From: Ponticoccus litoralis
Lineage (GTDB): Bacteria > Pseudomonadota > Alphaproteobacteria > Rhodobacterales > Rhodobacteraceae
Length of the DNA: 64,000 nt
Assembly (NCBI RefSeq): GCF_039769985.1
Contig: NZ_JBDNCH010000002.1
Location: 868,001-932,000 of the forward strand
Direction: 5' to 3'
A program made the position numbers and the translations under genes. This document shows positions 1-10,927 of the stretch, piece after piece; the stretch's first letter is position 1, and each line of letters opens with the position of its first letter. The notes below the pieces were generated by a model, which did no database searches, was not told the origin of the DNA, and worked only from the letters and a program-made list of their open reading frames with translations.

Positions 1-1919
1 ACCAGCCGATCACCGCCACGCCCCAGAGCGCGATGGAGACGACCGTCTTGAACACCACGTAGGCCACCGCCGGCCAGAAGCCGATGGCCTCGGCCAGGGG
101 CCCGCCCGGTTGCAGCATCAGCACCGGCGTATAGACCGCCATGAAGGGGATGACGAAGCCCGCCGCCGCAACCTTGATCGCCTCCATCGAGATCTTCAGC
201 CCGTTCGCCTTGGCGATGGGCGCGGCGGCAAAGCAGGCCAGCGCCACCGGTGGGGTCAGGTCCGCGAGGATGCCGAAGTAGAAGACGAACATGTGGCTGA
301 CGATCAGCGGCACGCCGAGGTCCAGCAGCGCCGGTCCGGCGATCGACGAGGTGATGATGTAGTTGGGGATCGTCGGGATCCCCATGCCGAGGAAGATGCA
401 GGTGACCATGGTCAGCACCAGCGACAGGAAGAGGTTCTCCTGCCCGATGGCAACGATGAACTGGCCGAAGGTATTGGCCGCCCCGGTCAGCGTCATGGTC
501 CCGATGATCACGCCCACCAGCGCGCAGGCCACACCCACCGGCAGCGCCGTGCGCGCGCCCTCGGCCAGGCTGTCGCGGATCAGGCCCAGCGTCTGGCGCC
601 CGCCCTTGGACAGGCCGCACCAGATCAGCAGCGCCGCGATGGCGGCGAACAGCACGTCGGTGCCGAATTGCAGGAAGGCCGCCGTGACCAGGCCCAGCCC
701 GATCCAGAAGACCGTTCGGAATACCGTCGAGGGCAGACCCAGCACGATGGTCCCGCCAAGGATCAAGAGAACCGTCAGGCCAAGACCCACGGTCCCGGCA
801 AAAAGCGGCGTGTAGCCCCCGAACAGCAGGTAGATCAGCACCCCCAGCGGCACCAGCAGCATCCAGCCCTTGCGGATCGCGCCCAGCGGCGAGGGCAGCG
901 TGTCCTTCGGCAGGCCGCTCAGCGCGTGCTTGCCCGCTTCCAGGTGCACGATCCAGAAGGCCGAGGCGAAGTAGAGGATCGCGGGCACCAGCGCCGCCTT
1001 GACGACCTCGACGTAGGGCACGTCCAGCGTCTCGGCCATGATGAAGGCAACGGCGCCCATCACCGGGGGCATGATCTGCCCGCCCATCGAGGCGGTGGAT
1101 TCCACGCCGCCCGCAAAGGTCGCGCGGTAGCCAAAGCGCTTCATCAGCGGAATGGTGAACTGCCCGGTGGTGACGACATTGGCCACGCCCGAGCCCGAGA
1201 TCGTGCCCATCAACCCCGAAGAGACGACCGACACCTTGGCCGCGCCGCCCTGCCGGTGCCCGAAGAGGCCCATGGAGACATCGGTGAAAAGCTGGATCAT
1301 CCCGGCCCGTTCGAGGAAGGAGCCGAAGAGGATGAAGAGGAAGATATAGGTCGAGGAGACATAGATCGGGATGCCGTAGATGCCCTCGGTCCCGTAGGCC
1401 ATATGGTCGATCACCTGGCTGAAATCATAGCCGCGATGGTCCAGCGGATAGGGCAGATGCTGCCCGAAGAGGCAATAGAGCAGGAAGGCGCCCGCGATGA
1501 TCGGCAGCGCGATTCCCATCATCCAGTAGGCGGCGGCGAAGACCGTCACCAGCGCCACGACACCCATGACGATATCCAGATCCGTGGGCCGCCCGGCGCG
1601 CAGGATCAGGTCCTTGTATTCGACCCACTGGTAGACCGCCACCAGCACCGCGGCGACCGCCAACCCCCATGCCAGCGCCTTGACCGCAGGCCCGCGCGGC
1701 TAGCGCGTAGGCCATCAGCGGAAAGGTCAGCGCCATCAGGAACCCGACGTGTATGGCGCGCACGATCTGGCTGGCCATGTCGATCAGATGCGCGGCGGTG
1801 GCGATCTGGAACAGAGAGAAGACCACGGCCATCCAGAACAGGAACCGGCCCAGAAGCCCCTCGGGAAAACTCACACCATGGCTTTCCGCCGGTTCCGGCG
1901 GCGTGGCGATATCGGACAT
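1..1919 (-). CDS. TRAP transporter fused permease (DctQ-DctM type), partial and frameshifted
   Basis: This is the inner-membrane permease of a TAXI-type TRAP transporter, which imports an unidentified solute using an ion gradient. The start at 1919 has an AAGGAG ribosome site. The N-terminal frame gives about 70 residues, ending MAYALA, and is then broken near 1700; the next frame continues with repeated hydrophobic segments and family motifs such as SGSGVANVVTTG and GMGIPTIPNY and leaves the window at base 1. A one-base insertion near 1700 explains the break. It lies downstream of the binding-protein gene in the same operon, with a hairpin between them. The C-terminus is beyond the window. 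The family call is firm; the substrate is unknown. Confidence 0.9.
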
Positions 1920-1937
1920 ATCTGTCTCCTTGGAACG

Positions 1938-1973
1938 CAAAAGCGCCGCGCCCCCGGTCGGGAGCGCGGCGCG
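1938..1973 (-). terminator. Stem-loop between TAXI binding protein and TRAP permease
   Basis: Read on the minus strand, a GCGCCGCGC / GCGCGGCGC stem is followed by TTTT. It lies 12 bp past the stop of the binding-protein gene and before the permease start. Such a hairpin inside an operon commonly keeps binding protein expression above that of the permease; this role is inferred. Confidence 0.65.
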
Positions 1974-1985
1974 ATCCGGGCCGGA

Positions 1986-2942
1986 TCAGTCGATCAGCCC
2001 CTGCTCCTTGTAGAAGCGCTCGGCGCCCGGGTGCAGCGGGATCGGCATGCCGTCCAGCGCGCCCTCCAGCGTGATCTGCGCCGCCGCCTGATGCGAGGAG
2101 ACCAGCGTCTCGAGGTTCTCGAAGAGCTGCTTGGTCATCTCGTAGGCCAGATCGTCGGAGACATCCGAATGCGTGATCAGGTAGTTCGAGATCGCCACCG
2201 TCGGCACGTCCGCATCCTGCCCGTCATAGGTGCCCGCCGGGATGGTTGCCGCCTGGTAGGGCGCGCCCAGCGTCTCGGCGATGGAGGCCGGGATCTCCAG
2301 CACGGTGATGTCCACCGAGGTCGAGAGGTCGCGGATCGAGGCCACGCCCAGCCCCGCCGACTGCAGCGTCGCGTCCAGCTGGCGGTTCTTCATCAGCTCC
2401 ACCGACTCGGCGAAGGGCAGGTATTCGGTCTTGCCGAGGTCGTCGTAGGACATGCCCGCCGCGCCCATGATCGCGCGCGCGTTCAACTCCGTCCCCGAGG
2501 CGGGCGCGCCCACCGACACCGCCTTGCCCGGCAGGTCGTTCAGCGAGGTCGCACCGGCTTCGGCCAGCGCCACCAGCTGCACGTAGTTCGGGTAGATCGC
2601 CGCGATCCCGCGCAGCTTGTCCAGCTTCTCGGGAAAGCCCGCCTCGGCATTGCCGGCCCAGGCCGCCGCGACGCTGTCGCCCAGCGAGAAGGCGATCTCG
2701 CCCCGGCCGTCCTGCAGCAGGTTGAGGTTCTCGACAGAGGCCTTGGTGGATTGCACCTGCGTGCGCACCTTGTCGATGTTCTCGGCATAGATGTTCGACA
2801 GGCCGACACCCAGCGGATAGTAGACGCCCGAGGTGCCGCCGGTCAACACGTTGACGAAGTTCTGCGCCTGCGCGCCGGTTGCGCCAAGGGCCACGACGGA
2901 TGCCAGCAGAGCGCCGCGCAGGGCGGTGTTGAAATGGATCAT
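1986..2942 (-). CDS. TAXI family TRAP transporter solute-binding subunit
   Basis: A 318-residue periplasmic binding protein that delivers ligand to the adjacent TRAP permease. Residues 1-26 form a Sec signal ending in AQA; the mature protein opens with FVNVLTGGTSGVYYPLG, the TAXI-family glycine-rich ligand region. I chose the ATG at 2942 because a GGGAGG site lies just upstream and the signal peptide begins there; the open frame continues further upstream without signal-peptide character. The stop is followed by the hairpin at 1938-1973 and then the permease, so the two genes form one operon. TAXI proteins often bind dicarboxylates or glutamate-like compounds, but nothing in the sequence identifies the ligand. 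Confidence 0.93.
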   Translation of the reverse strand: MIHFNTALRGALLASVVALGATGAQAQNFVNVLTGGTSGVYYPLGVGLSNIYAENIDKVRTQVQSTKASVENLNLLQDGRGEIAFSLGDSVAAAWAGNAEAGFPEKLDKLRGIAAIYPNYVQLVALAEAGATSLNDLPGKAVSVGAPASGTELNARAIMGAAGMSYDDLGKTEYLPFAESVELMKNRQLDATLQSAGLGVASIRDLSTSVDITVLEIPASIAETLGAPYQAATIPAGTYDGQDADVPTVAISNYLITHSDVSDDLAYEMTKQLFENLETLVSSHQAAAQITLEGALDGMPIPLHPGAERFYKEQGLID

Positions 2943-3153
2943 GATATCCTCCCGTTGAGTGATCCGCCCCCTCCCGGGGCAATCGCCGCCATGCAAAACG
3001 CGGCGCGGGCGGTTGCGCAAAGACAACCCGCCGGGGCGGCGAAATCGCCGGGCAATCCATTGCCACGGGCCGGGCAACGCCTTGCGCGGCGCCTGCGTGA
3101 CAAGGCGGAACGGGAAGGCTAAGCCTGTGCGGACCATTCTGCCGGAGGCCCCC

Positions 3154-3627
3154 ATGATCACCCTCATCGCCGCTCACGACCGCAACCGCGCCATCGGCAA
3201 GGACGGGGACATCCCGTGGCACATCCCCGAGGATCTCGCCATGTTCAAGCGCGAGACGCTGGGCGGCGCGCTGGTGATGGGCCGCCGGACATGGGAGAGC
3301 CTGCCGGTGAAACCCCTGAAGAACCGCCTGAACATCGTGGTCTCGCGGGACAAAGGGCTGACCGAGCACGTCGTCGGCTCGGTCGCGGAGGCCGTGGCCC
3401 TTGCGCAGGCCGAAGGGTATTTCCGGATCTACGGCATCGGCGGTCAGAGCATCTACGAAGAGATGCTGCCCATGGCCCACCGCCTGCTGCTGACCGAGGT
3501 CGATACGGAGGTCGAGGGCGCGGATACGTGGTTCCCGGAGATTGGGGATGGGTGGACCAAAACTAGCCTCCTAGAACTTCAAGGAACACTTCCGCACACG
3601 TCAGCTTTGGAGTTGATAAATTTCTAA
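3154..3627 (+). CDS. folA: Dihydrofolate reductase with replaced C-terminus
   Basis: A 157-residue cytosolic enzyme that reduces dihydrofolate to tetrahydrofolate with NADPH. Start MITLIAAHDRNRAIGKDG, PWHIPEDLAMFK with the catalytic acid at Asp27, MGRRTWESLP and YGIGGQSIYEE are all typical. Up to about Trp134-Thr135 the DNA is GC-rich like its neighbours. From nucleotide 3559 it becomes AT-rich, and the last ~22 residues (ending LELINF) do not resemble the usual rhodobacterial end. The final strand may have been supplied by the inserted DNA. The catalytic core is intact and the length is normal, so the enzyme may work; this needs testing because the last beta strand is replaced. Confidence 0.92.
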   Translation: MITLIAAHDRNRAIGKDGDIPWHIPEDLAMFKRETLGGALVMGRRTWESLPVKPLKNRLNIVVSRDKGLTEHVVGSVAEAVALAQAEGYFRIYGIGGQSIYEEMLPMAHRLLLTEVDTEVEGADTWFPEIGDGWTKTSLLELQGTLPHTSALELINF

Positions 3628-4715
3628 AGCGCAACAAAGACTGATGGGTATACTTAAAAGGTTGAATTGCGAATATGGCATATGAGGCTCTAAAACTCAA
3701 AGGTCGCCGAGTGTGGATGCACAAAGGTATCGTCGACCCCGACTTTTCGGCAGAGCACGTATTAAGCCGAGATCCCTGGCTATATGTGGAGCTTTGGCTA
3801 AAACGTCAGAGAAAGCACGAGGCGCTTTCTTATTGGCTACAGGCTCGTCGGTTCGCAGAAGCAAGCTCGCTTCTAGATGTGCAAGCAGCTCCATTGACCA
3901 TGTACTATGCGTTTCTGAATGCGTCAAAGGCCTTATTGACACAAAAAGGCCTCAGCAAAGGCAAGCACCACGGAGTGTCAGGGTCACGCCCAGAGGATGC
4001 GCGGGCCAGCCTCGCCACGGAGACTGTAAATTTTCAAACTGGAGGAGTACTTCCCGACCTCTGCGGCTATCTTGGTGAAAGCACACAAAAAACTAGCTAT
4101 TCACTTAAAGATATATTATGGAATATCCCCTTCGTCCACCGAGCATTTCTACTTACCCTTACCTCAACCCCAGAACTTTTCATACCACTGGAGCAATCTA
4201 GGTACATTCGAGAAAGTGGGACGAGAGAGGTATGGTTTGAAGCACAGATCATACCGCGCTTTACAGATAAACGAAAACTTGTGAACATTCCGCCCTCTTT
4301 CGAACACTTTGAAAGAGACGGCAACACATATGTTCGTCGAAAGAAGCGGTGTCGCTTCTGCATGAACCAAGATAGCGCAGACGACAAAATCCGTGCAAAT
4401 ACTCGACTACGCAACTATCACGCCCAGACACGGCGAGTAATCGTAAACATTACAGGAAATCGAGACCTTTGGTACTTAAAGCGAGCGCACTACAAAAATG
4501 AAGCTGGATCGCGACACACTATGTCCCTCATGTTCGCAGCAATGCACCGCCTTAGTGAGCTCTCTCGGTACGATCCCAAAGGACTAGAATCGCATTTAAA
4601 TGGCCAAGCAAATTGGTTAATATCAGAATTCGTATATGGAAGCATGGACCAGTTCATTGACCAAATCTCCAGCGAAATTACGGGCAGGCAATTCTGGCCG
4701 CCCAAGGTAAGGTAA
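3559..4715. other. AT-rich island fused to the 3' end of folA
   Basis: Base composition changes abruptly at about 3559, inside folA, and returns to the GC-rich background after the stop at 4715. Between them lie the last ~22 codons of folA, a short gap with a TATACT-like -10 at 3649, and one gene (YaaC-like). I see no integrase, transposase, terminal inverted repeats or target duplication, and no remnant of a normal folA end beyond the right edge. The right edge abuts a family 1 repeat. Horizontal acquisition is inferred from composition. Confidence 0.75.
3675..4715 (+). CDS. YaaC-like protein (PF14175 type), orphan
   Basis: A 346-residue predicted cytosolic protein with no enzyme motif I can name. 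Residues 76-88 (MYYAFLNASKALL) followed by KGKHHG, and the C-terminal stretch with LSRYDP and a long helix-rich end, match the pattern of the YaaC-like family, whose function is not established. A CxxC (CRFC) lies in a basic stretch near residue 225. There is no signal peptide or membrane segment. Codon use is strikingly AT-rich compared with every other gene here, and the gene sits alone in the island that ends folA. YaaC-like genes occur sporadically in bacteria, which would fit cargo such as host defence, but that is speculation. Confidence 0.75.
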   Translation: MAYEALKLKGRRVWMHKGIVDPDFSAEHVLSRDPWLYVELWLKRQRKHEALSYWLQARRFAEASSLLDVQAAPLTMYYAFLNASKALLTQKGLSKGKHHGVSGSRPEDARASLATETVNFQTGGVLPDLCGYLGESTQKTSYSLKDILWNIPFVHRAFLLTLTSTPELFIPLEQSRYIRESGTREVWFEAQIIPRFTDKRKLVNIPPSFEHFERDGNTYVRRKKRCRFCMNQDSADDKIRANTRLRNYHAQTRRVIVNITGNRDLWYLKRAHYKNEAGSRHTMSLMFAAMHRLSELSRYDPKGLESHLNGQANWLISEFVYGSMDQFIDQISSEITGRQFWPPKVR

Positions 4716-4779
4716 CCTCAAGCGGCTGACGAAGCGTTGAAGAAACCAGTAGAGGCGCCGACCCGCGGGGTGGTGCCTC

Positions 4780-4990
4780 CATCGGGGCCGGCATGGCAGT
4801 TTATCCCCGCCAAGCCCGTGTGACCTCACCGGATCACCCGGCCCCCACCAAAGCGCCGCCCGTCGCACCGGAGGTGCGCCAGTCATGTTCGGCTCGCCTT
4901 CGGCGAGAGCGGGGCGGGTCATGCCAGAGGCATGCCTCCGGCATGACGCTGGCGCGGCGGCCTGCGGCCTTGATTCCGCGCCGGGTGGCA
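4780..4990. repeat. Family 1 dispersed hairpin-chain repeat, copy A
   Basis: Contains the conserved blocks TTTATCCCCGCCAAG, then triloop hairpins CATGCC-AGA-GGCATG, GGCATG block, and GGCCTGCGGCC inside a GGCGCGG/CCGCGCC stem, ending CCGGGTGG. It also carries a GCACC-GGA-GGTGC hairpin and a CTCGCC-TTC-GGCGAG hairpin. Related copies are at 20109, 25110 and 62778. It lies between the AT-rich island and parE. The remaining bases of 4716-5195 show no gene. Confidence 0.75.
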
Positions 4991-5195
4991 TGGCTCGGCG
5001 CCCGAACAGCTGAGATTGGCGCCGTATCTAAACGCGGCTCCCTCCCCTCCCGCGATGGGGTCGGCGTGGCGGGAATGCTTTCCCTCCGCGAGGCCTTTTA
5101 GCCCCGCCGCGCGCCCCGTTTACCCCGGCTTCGCGCTCTGCCATACTCGGCCCCCGACCAATCAGAACAAACCGAGCACGCCGAGGACCCCAGAC

Positions 5196-7155
<1,960 letters not shown>

Positions 7156-7196
7156 ACCTCTTGCCAAGGCCCGCGCACTCGGCAACTCTCGCCCCA

Positions 7197-7882
7197 TGCG
7201 CGTGCTTGGCCTTCTGTGTCTTCTCTTGCTCGCCGCCTGCGGGCGGCCCTGACCCCGTCAGAGACGGCCTACCTGCAGGCCATTCAGGGCGAGGCGCTGG
7301 ACACCCGCAGGATGCGCATCACCAACGGGCATTTCGCCGGTGCCATCACCTACGAAATCCCGGTGCGCCCGCGCGACACCTGCCGAGGAACGGATCTGGC
7401 CGCCGATGACGCAGGCGCAGACGGTGACCGTCTCGCCCGCCGCGACGGTGCTGTTCGATACGGTGCTGATGCGGAAGGACGTCTACCGGAAGGACTTCCT
7501 GAAGGGCTGGCCGGACCGGGTCGATCTTTTCGACGCCATGCTTCTGGCGCATGAGGCGACCCATGTCTGGCAATGGCAGAACCGCCGCAAGACCGGCTAC
7601 ACGCCGCTGAAGGCGCTGAACGAGCATGTGACCAGCCGCGACCCCTACCTGTTCGATGCCGATCAGTCCCGGGATTTCCTTGAATTCGGGTATGAGCAAC
7701 AGGGCAGCATCGTCGAGGAATATGTCTGCTGCCGCCTGCTCGATCCGAAGGCGCCCCGGACAGAGCGCCTTCGCCTGATGATCTCGGAACACATGCCAAT
7801 CGGGCGGCTGGATCGGATCGTCGACCGCCCGCTGATCCGCGTCCCATGGGACGGGGTGCAGACCGAGGGCATCTGCCGCTAA
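7197..7882 (+). CDS. Lipoprotein with HExxH-like motif, frameshifted
   Basis: Translation starting at 7197 gives a short lipoprotein signal, MRVLGLLCLLLLAACG, with the lipobox Cys at residue 15. A one-base deletion near 7245 and a shift near 7385 break the frame; joined, the product is about 225 residues. The central segment LLAHEATHVWQWQ contains HEATH, a zinc-peptidase-like HExxH motif, of the kind seen in DUF4157-like proteins. Its 3' half (to ICR) is uninterrupted. It is probably anchored in the outer or inner membrane facing the periplasm. Whether it is a protease is unknown. It stands 41 bp after parE. Confidence 0.7.
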
Positions 7883-7899
7883 AACGCGTGGTTGACGCC

Positions 7900-8112
7900 T
7901 CAGACCGGATCGTCGCCCAGCTTGGTCTGCCAGCGCGACAGCTCGCGCTCGGCTTCTTCGCGGGTGCGCCCGTATTTCTCCTGGATCAGGCCGAGCATCT
8001 GTTCGCGCTCGCCCACGGCCTCCTGGATCTCGTTGTCGGTCAGCTCACCCCACTCTTCGCGGGCCTTGCCCTTGAGTTGCGTCCATTTGCCTTGGATCTG
8101 GTCCCAGTTCAT
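7900..8112 (-). CDS. CsbD family small stress protein
   Basis: A 70-residue hydrophilic protein beginning MNWDQIQGKWTQLKGKARE and containing WGELTDNE, the classic CsbD pattern. Family members are induced by general stress in many bacteria, but their molecular function is not known. The start at 8112 has an AAGGAG site 7 bp upstream. It converges with the lipoprotein gene and is divergent from the DUF1194 gene. Confidence 0.9.
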   Translation of the reverse strand: MNWDQIQGKWTQLKGKAREEWGELTDNEIQEAVGEREQMLGLIQEKYGRTREEAERELSRWQTKLGDDPV

Positions 8113-8294
8113 AGCGAACTCCTTTCGCGTTCGGGTCTGCCCGGACAACCCCCGGCCCCGACCGGCGGTTCCCGCCTGCATGGTGCCTTGGCAGGGCTGC
8201 TCACATTCCGGAGAGGCCGCGCCCCTCACCCGGATCAAGGCTGGCCAGGTCACCCGGCGCGGGTAAGCTGGACCCGGCAACAGGAGGCGAAGGC

Positions 8295-9002
8295 ATGCGG
8301 ATACTGGCAGCGGCGCTTGCGGGCGGGCTTTGCGCGGGGATGGCTGTGGCGCAGGACACGGATCTGGAACTGGTCCTGCTGGCGGATGCCTCGGGCAGCA
8401 TCGACGCGGGCGAGATCGCGCTTCAGCGGCAGGGCTACGCTCAGGCAATCACCGACCCCGAGGTGCTGGCGGCGATCCGCAACACCGCCTACGGGACCAT
8501 TGCAGTGACCTATGTCGAATGGGCCGCGAACCAGGCGGTGGTCGCGGACTGGCGCCTGATCGACGGCCCCGAGGCAGCCGATGCCTTCGCCGCCGAACTG
8601 CTGGCGACGCCGCGCCTTGCCTACGGGCGCAACGCCATCGGCGCCGCGCTGATCGAGGCGGTGCGGCTGATGGACACCAACACCCATGACGGCTGGCGCC
8701 GGGTGATCGACTTTTCCGGCGACAGCATGGGCAATTTCTCTGGTCCCAGCATCGCCGAGGGGCGAGAGACCGCGCTTGCGGCGGGCGCCACGATCAACGG
8801 GTTGCCGATCCTGCGCCCGGGCGATCCGGGCCGCGCCGGAAGCGGGCTGGAGGCGCTGTACGAGGCGCATATCATCGGCGGCCCCGGCGCCTTTGTCGTA
8901 AGTGCCAACAACCGCATGGCCTTTGCCGAGGCGGTGAAGCGCAAGCTGATCCTCGAGATATCCGGGACCACGCCGGTCCGGCGATTCGCGGCGGCGGACT
9001 GA
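8295..9002 (+). CDS. DUF1194 protein (von Willebrand A-like, secreted)
   Basis: A 235-residue periplasmic or secreted protein. Residues 1-19 are a Sec signal ending AVA; the mature protein starts with LELVLLADASGSID, a vWA fold with the metal-ion-dependent adhesion motif DxSxS (DASGS). DFSGDSMGN later in the chain is also typical of DUF1194. The role is unknown; vWA domains usually mediate protein binding. An AGGAGG site precedes the ATG. It stands alone between the CsbD gene and the convergent haloperoxidase-like gene. Confidence 0.88.
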   Translation: MRILAAALAGGLCAGMAVAQDTDLELVLLADASGSIDAGEIALQRQGYAQAITDPEVLAAIRNTAYGTIAVTYVEWAANQAVVADWRLIDGPEAADAFAAELLATPRLAYGRNAIGAALIEAVRLMDTNTHDGWRRVIDFSGDSMGNFSGPSIAEGRETALAAGATINGLPILRPGDPGRAGSGLEALYEAHIIGGPGAFVVSANNRMAFAEAVKRKLILEISGTTPVRRFAAAD

Positions 9003-9162
9003 AGGGGCCGGTGTCCCGCGTCTTTGCCGGGACACACCGGCGCCCCCCGGCGCACAGAAGACGCGGCGGCCCTGTCCCGCGCCATCAGCGGCCCCGCCAC
9101 AGGGCGGTGCCCCCGCCGCCAGAGACGGGCACACAGATCCTCCGGGCCTCGGGCCGCGCGGG

Positions 9163-10636
9163 TCAGACCACCTGCGTCAGATGCGCGGCGGGCGGTGTGC
9201 TTTCCTGCGGCCATGCCACCGGCTGGCCCTCGGCGCGCAGCTCGGCAAAGCCGCGTCCGAAGTGGCGCGGGTGGGCCTGCAGCACAAGCGCGCGCCCGTC
9301 GAGATCGCGGAACGTCAGCCGGGCGCTGCGGTTGTCCCGCTCCATGGCCTCGCGCAGGACGCTCAGCGCAATGGCCTGCCCGAGACGCAGGTCGGCAAAG
9401 GCCTCGGAGGGCAGGCAGGCCGCAGTCATCACCCGCGCCCGGGCGATGTCGCGCATCAGCAGGTCCACCTCCTGCGCTGGGGCGGCGGCCCCGATCCGGT
9501 GCAGCGGCTGCGGCGCATGCCACAGAACCGCTTTCAGCAGCGTGCCCAGCGCGCCGGCCACGACCGCATGCGCGGCGGTGTCCGAGGGCCCATGCTTCAG
9601 GCTGTGCACGCCCGCCAGCGGCAGGAACAGCGCAAGCCCCCGGCGCCGCAGACCCCGGCGCGCCGCATTGGCACGGCTGACCCAGTGCAGCAGTCCCGGC
9701 GCCTGCTCGGCCAGCATCTCGGCGGCGGCGCGGTATTCCGCATGGGCCGGGGCGGCATCGCGCTCTTCCCGGGTCAGCCACAGCGTCATGCGCGCCGCCG
9801 TCACCGCGGGCCGCGACAGCCGGTCCAGCCGCGCCACCTGCTCTTGCGCCATGCGGCGGGCGTGGCGTTCCGCCTCTGCCATCACCGCGAAAAGGCGCGG
9901 CCCGGTCCAGAGGTCGCAGGCCGAGGGTGCGGAGACGGACAACGCCCCGCGCGCCAGCGCCGCCAGTGCCGCGTTGTGGAAGGGCCGCGCCGCCGGGATC
10001 CGGGGCAAGGCATCGGCCAGCGCGCCCGGCGTCTCCGGCACCATCGGTGCGGGCAAAAGCCCGGCAACCCGCGGCCCGGCGCCGCTTTGACCCGCGCACC
10101 ACGCGACCCAGTCCGACATCGGCGCGGCCCCGGCCAGGCACCGCTGCGGGCGGCGCCGCCTCTCCGGCGTGATCCTCGCGCCACAGGGCAGAAGCCTCGG
10201 GTCTCATCCTCGGTCAGCGCCACGCCACAGCGTTGCAGCGTGCGCAGGGTCAGCTGGCCATCGCGGTTCCAGTGCAGGCCGCGGCGATGGGCCGGATCCC
10301 CGCTGGCCCCGGGGGCCGGGCGGCGGGCTGCATCGCCTCGGCCATCTGGCGGGCGTCGAACCACGGCAGGTTCCGCAATTCGCACAAAAGCTCGTGCAGG
10401 GTGAACCCGGTTCCGCGGTCGATCCGGGTTTCGACATGCGGATCGGCAAGCGCGCTGGCCGGGTGGTCGCGCAGCAGCGACAGGGCGAAGACCTCGGCCA
10501 TCTCGCCAGCCAGTTCCACCGGCCCGGGCCGATGCGGAGCCGGGGACCGCAGGATGCCGATCCTGCGCGGCGGGGCGCCGCCCCGGATCACCCTCAGGGC
10601 GACGCGTGTCCCTGCTTTGGCCTTCTGTCCGACCAT
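9163..10636 (-). CDS. Degenerate vanadium-haloperoxidase/PAP2-like protein, frameshifted
   Basis: Starting at 10636 (MVGQKAKAGTRVALRV) the product is about 490 residues in three frames, with shifts near 10325 and 10195. The middle (WNRDGQLTLRTL, LTEDETRGFCPVA) and C-terminal (MSDWVAWCAGQ onward) parts look like bacterial bromoperoxidase-like proteins. At the positions of the family's catalytic motifs I read TAAHAVVAGALGTLLKAV instead of an SGH motif, and an ARARVMTAACLPSE block in place of RxxGxHxP. The key Ser, Gly and His residues are therefore partly lost and it is unlikely to be an active oxidase. It is divergent from the S8 peptidase gene, sharing a 291-bp promoter region. Confidence 0.6.
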
Positions 10637-10927
10637 GTCCAACCCCCCGGTGGCAAATCGCGCCGTCTTCGGCGCCGATTGACGAAACGTTGACGGCACT
10701 TTGCCCGGGCTGCGTGATCGCTCCGCAATTGCTGTGCAAATTTCCCGTGAAGGAATCATGAAATTCATGCCCAGCGCCGTGGCGGGCCTGCCCGCTGCGT
10801 GAACCCAGCGCAATTTCCCCGCCGTTTTCGCAGCAACCGGGCTGCGCGCGACCGGGCGTCTTGACGCATCTCGGGCAAGCGCGTTCACTTCGCCCCGATC
10901 TTCGGACGATGCAAGGGAGCGCGTAGC

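Noticed and set aside
110..2074. Long open frame on the plus strand opposite the TRAP permease
   Set aside because: Arg/His/Asp-rich translation with no domain; it is the complement of the TRAP transporter genes in GC-rich DNA.
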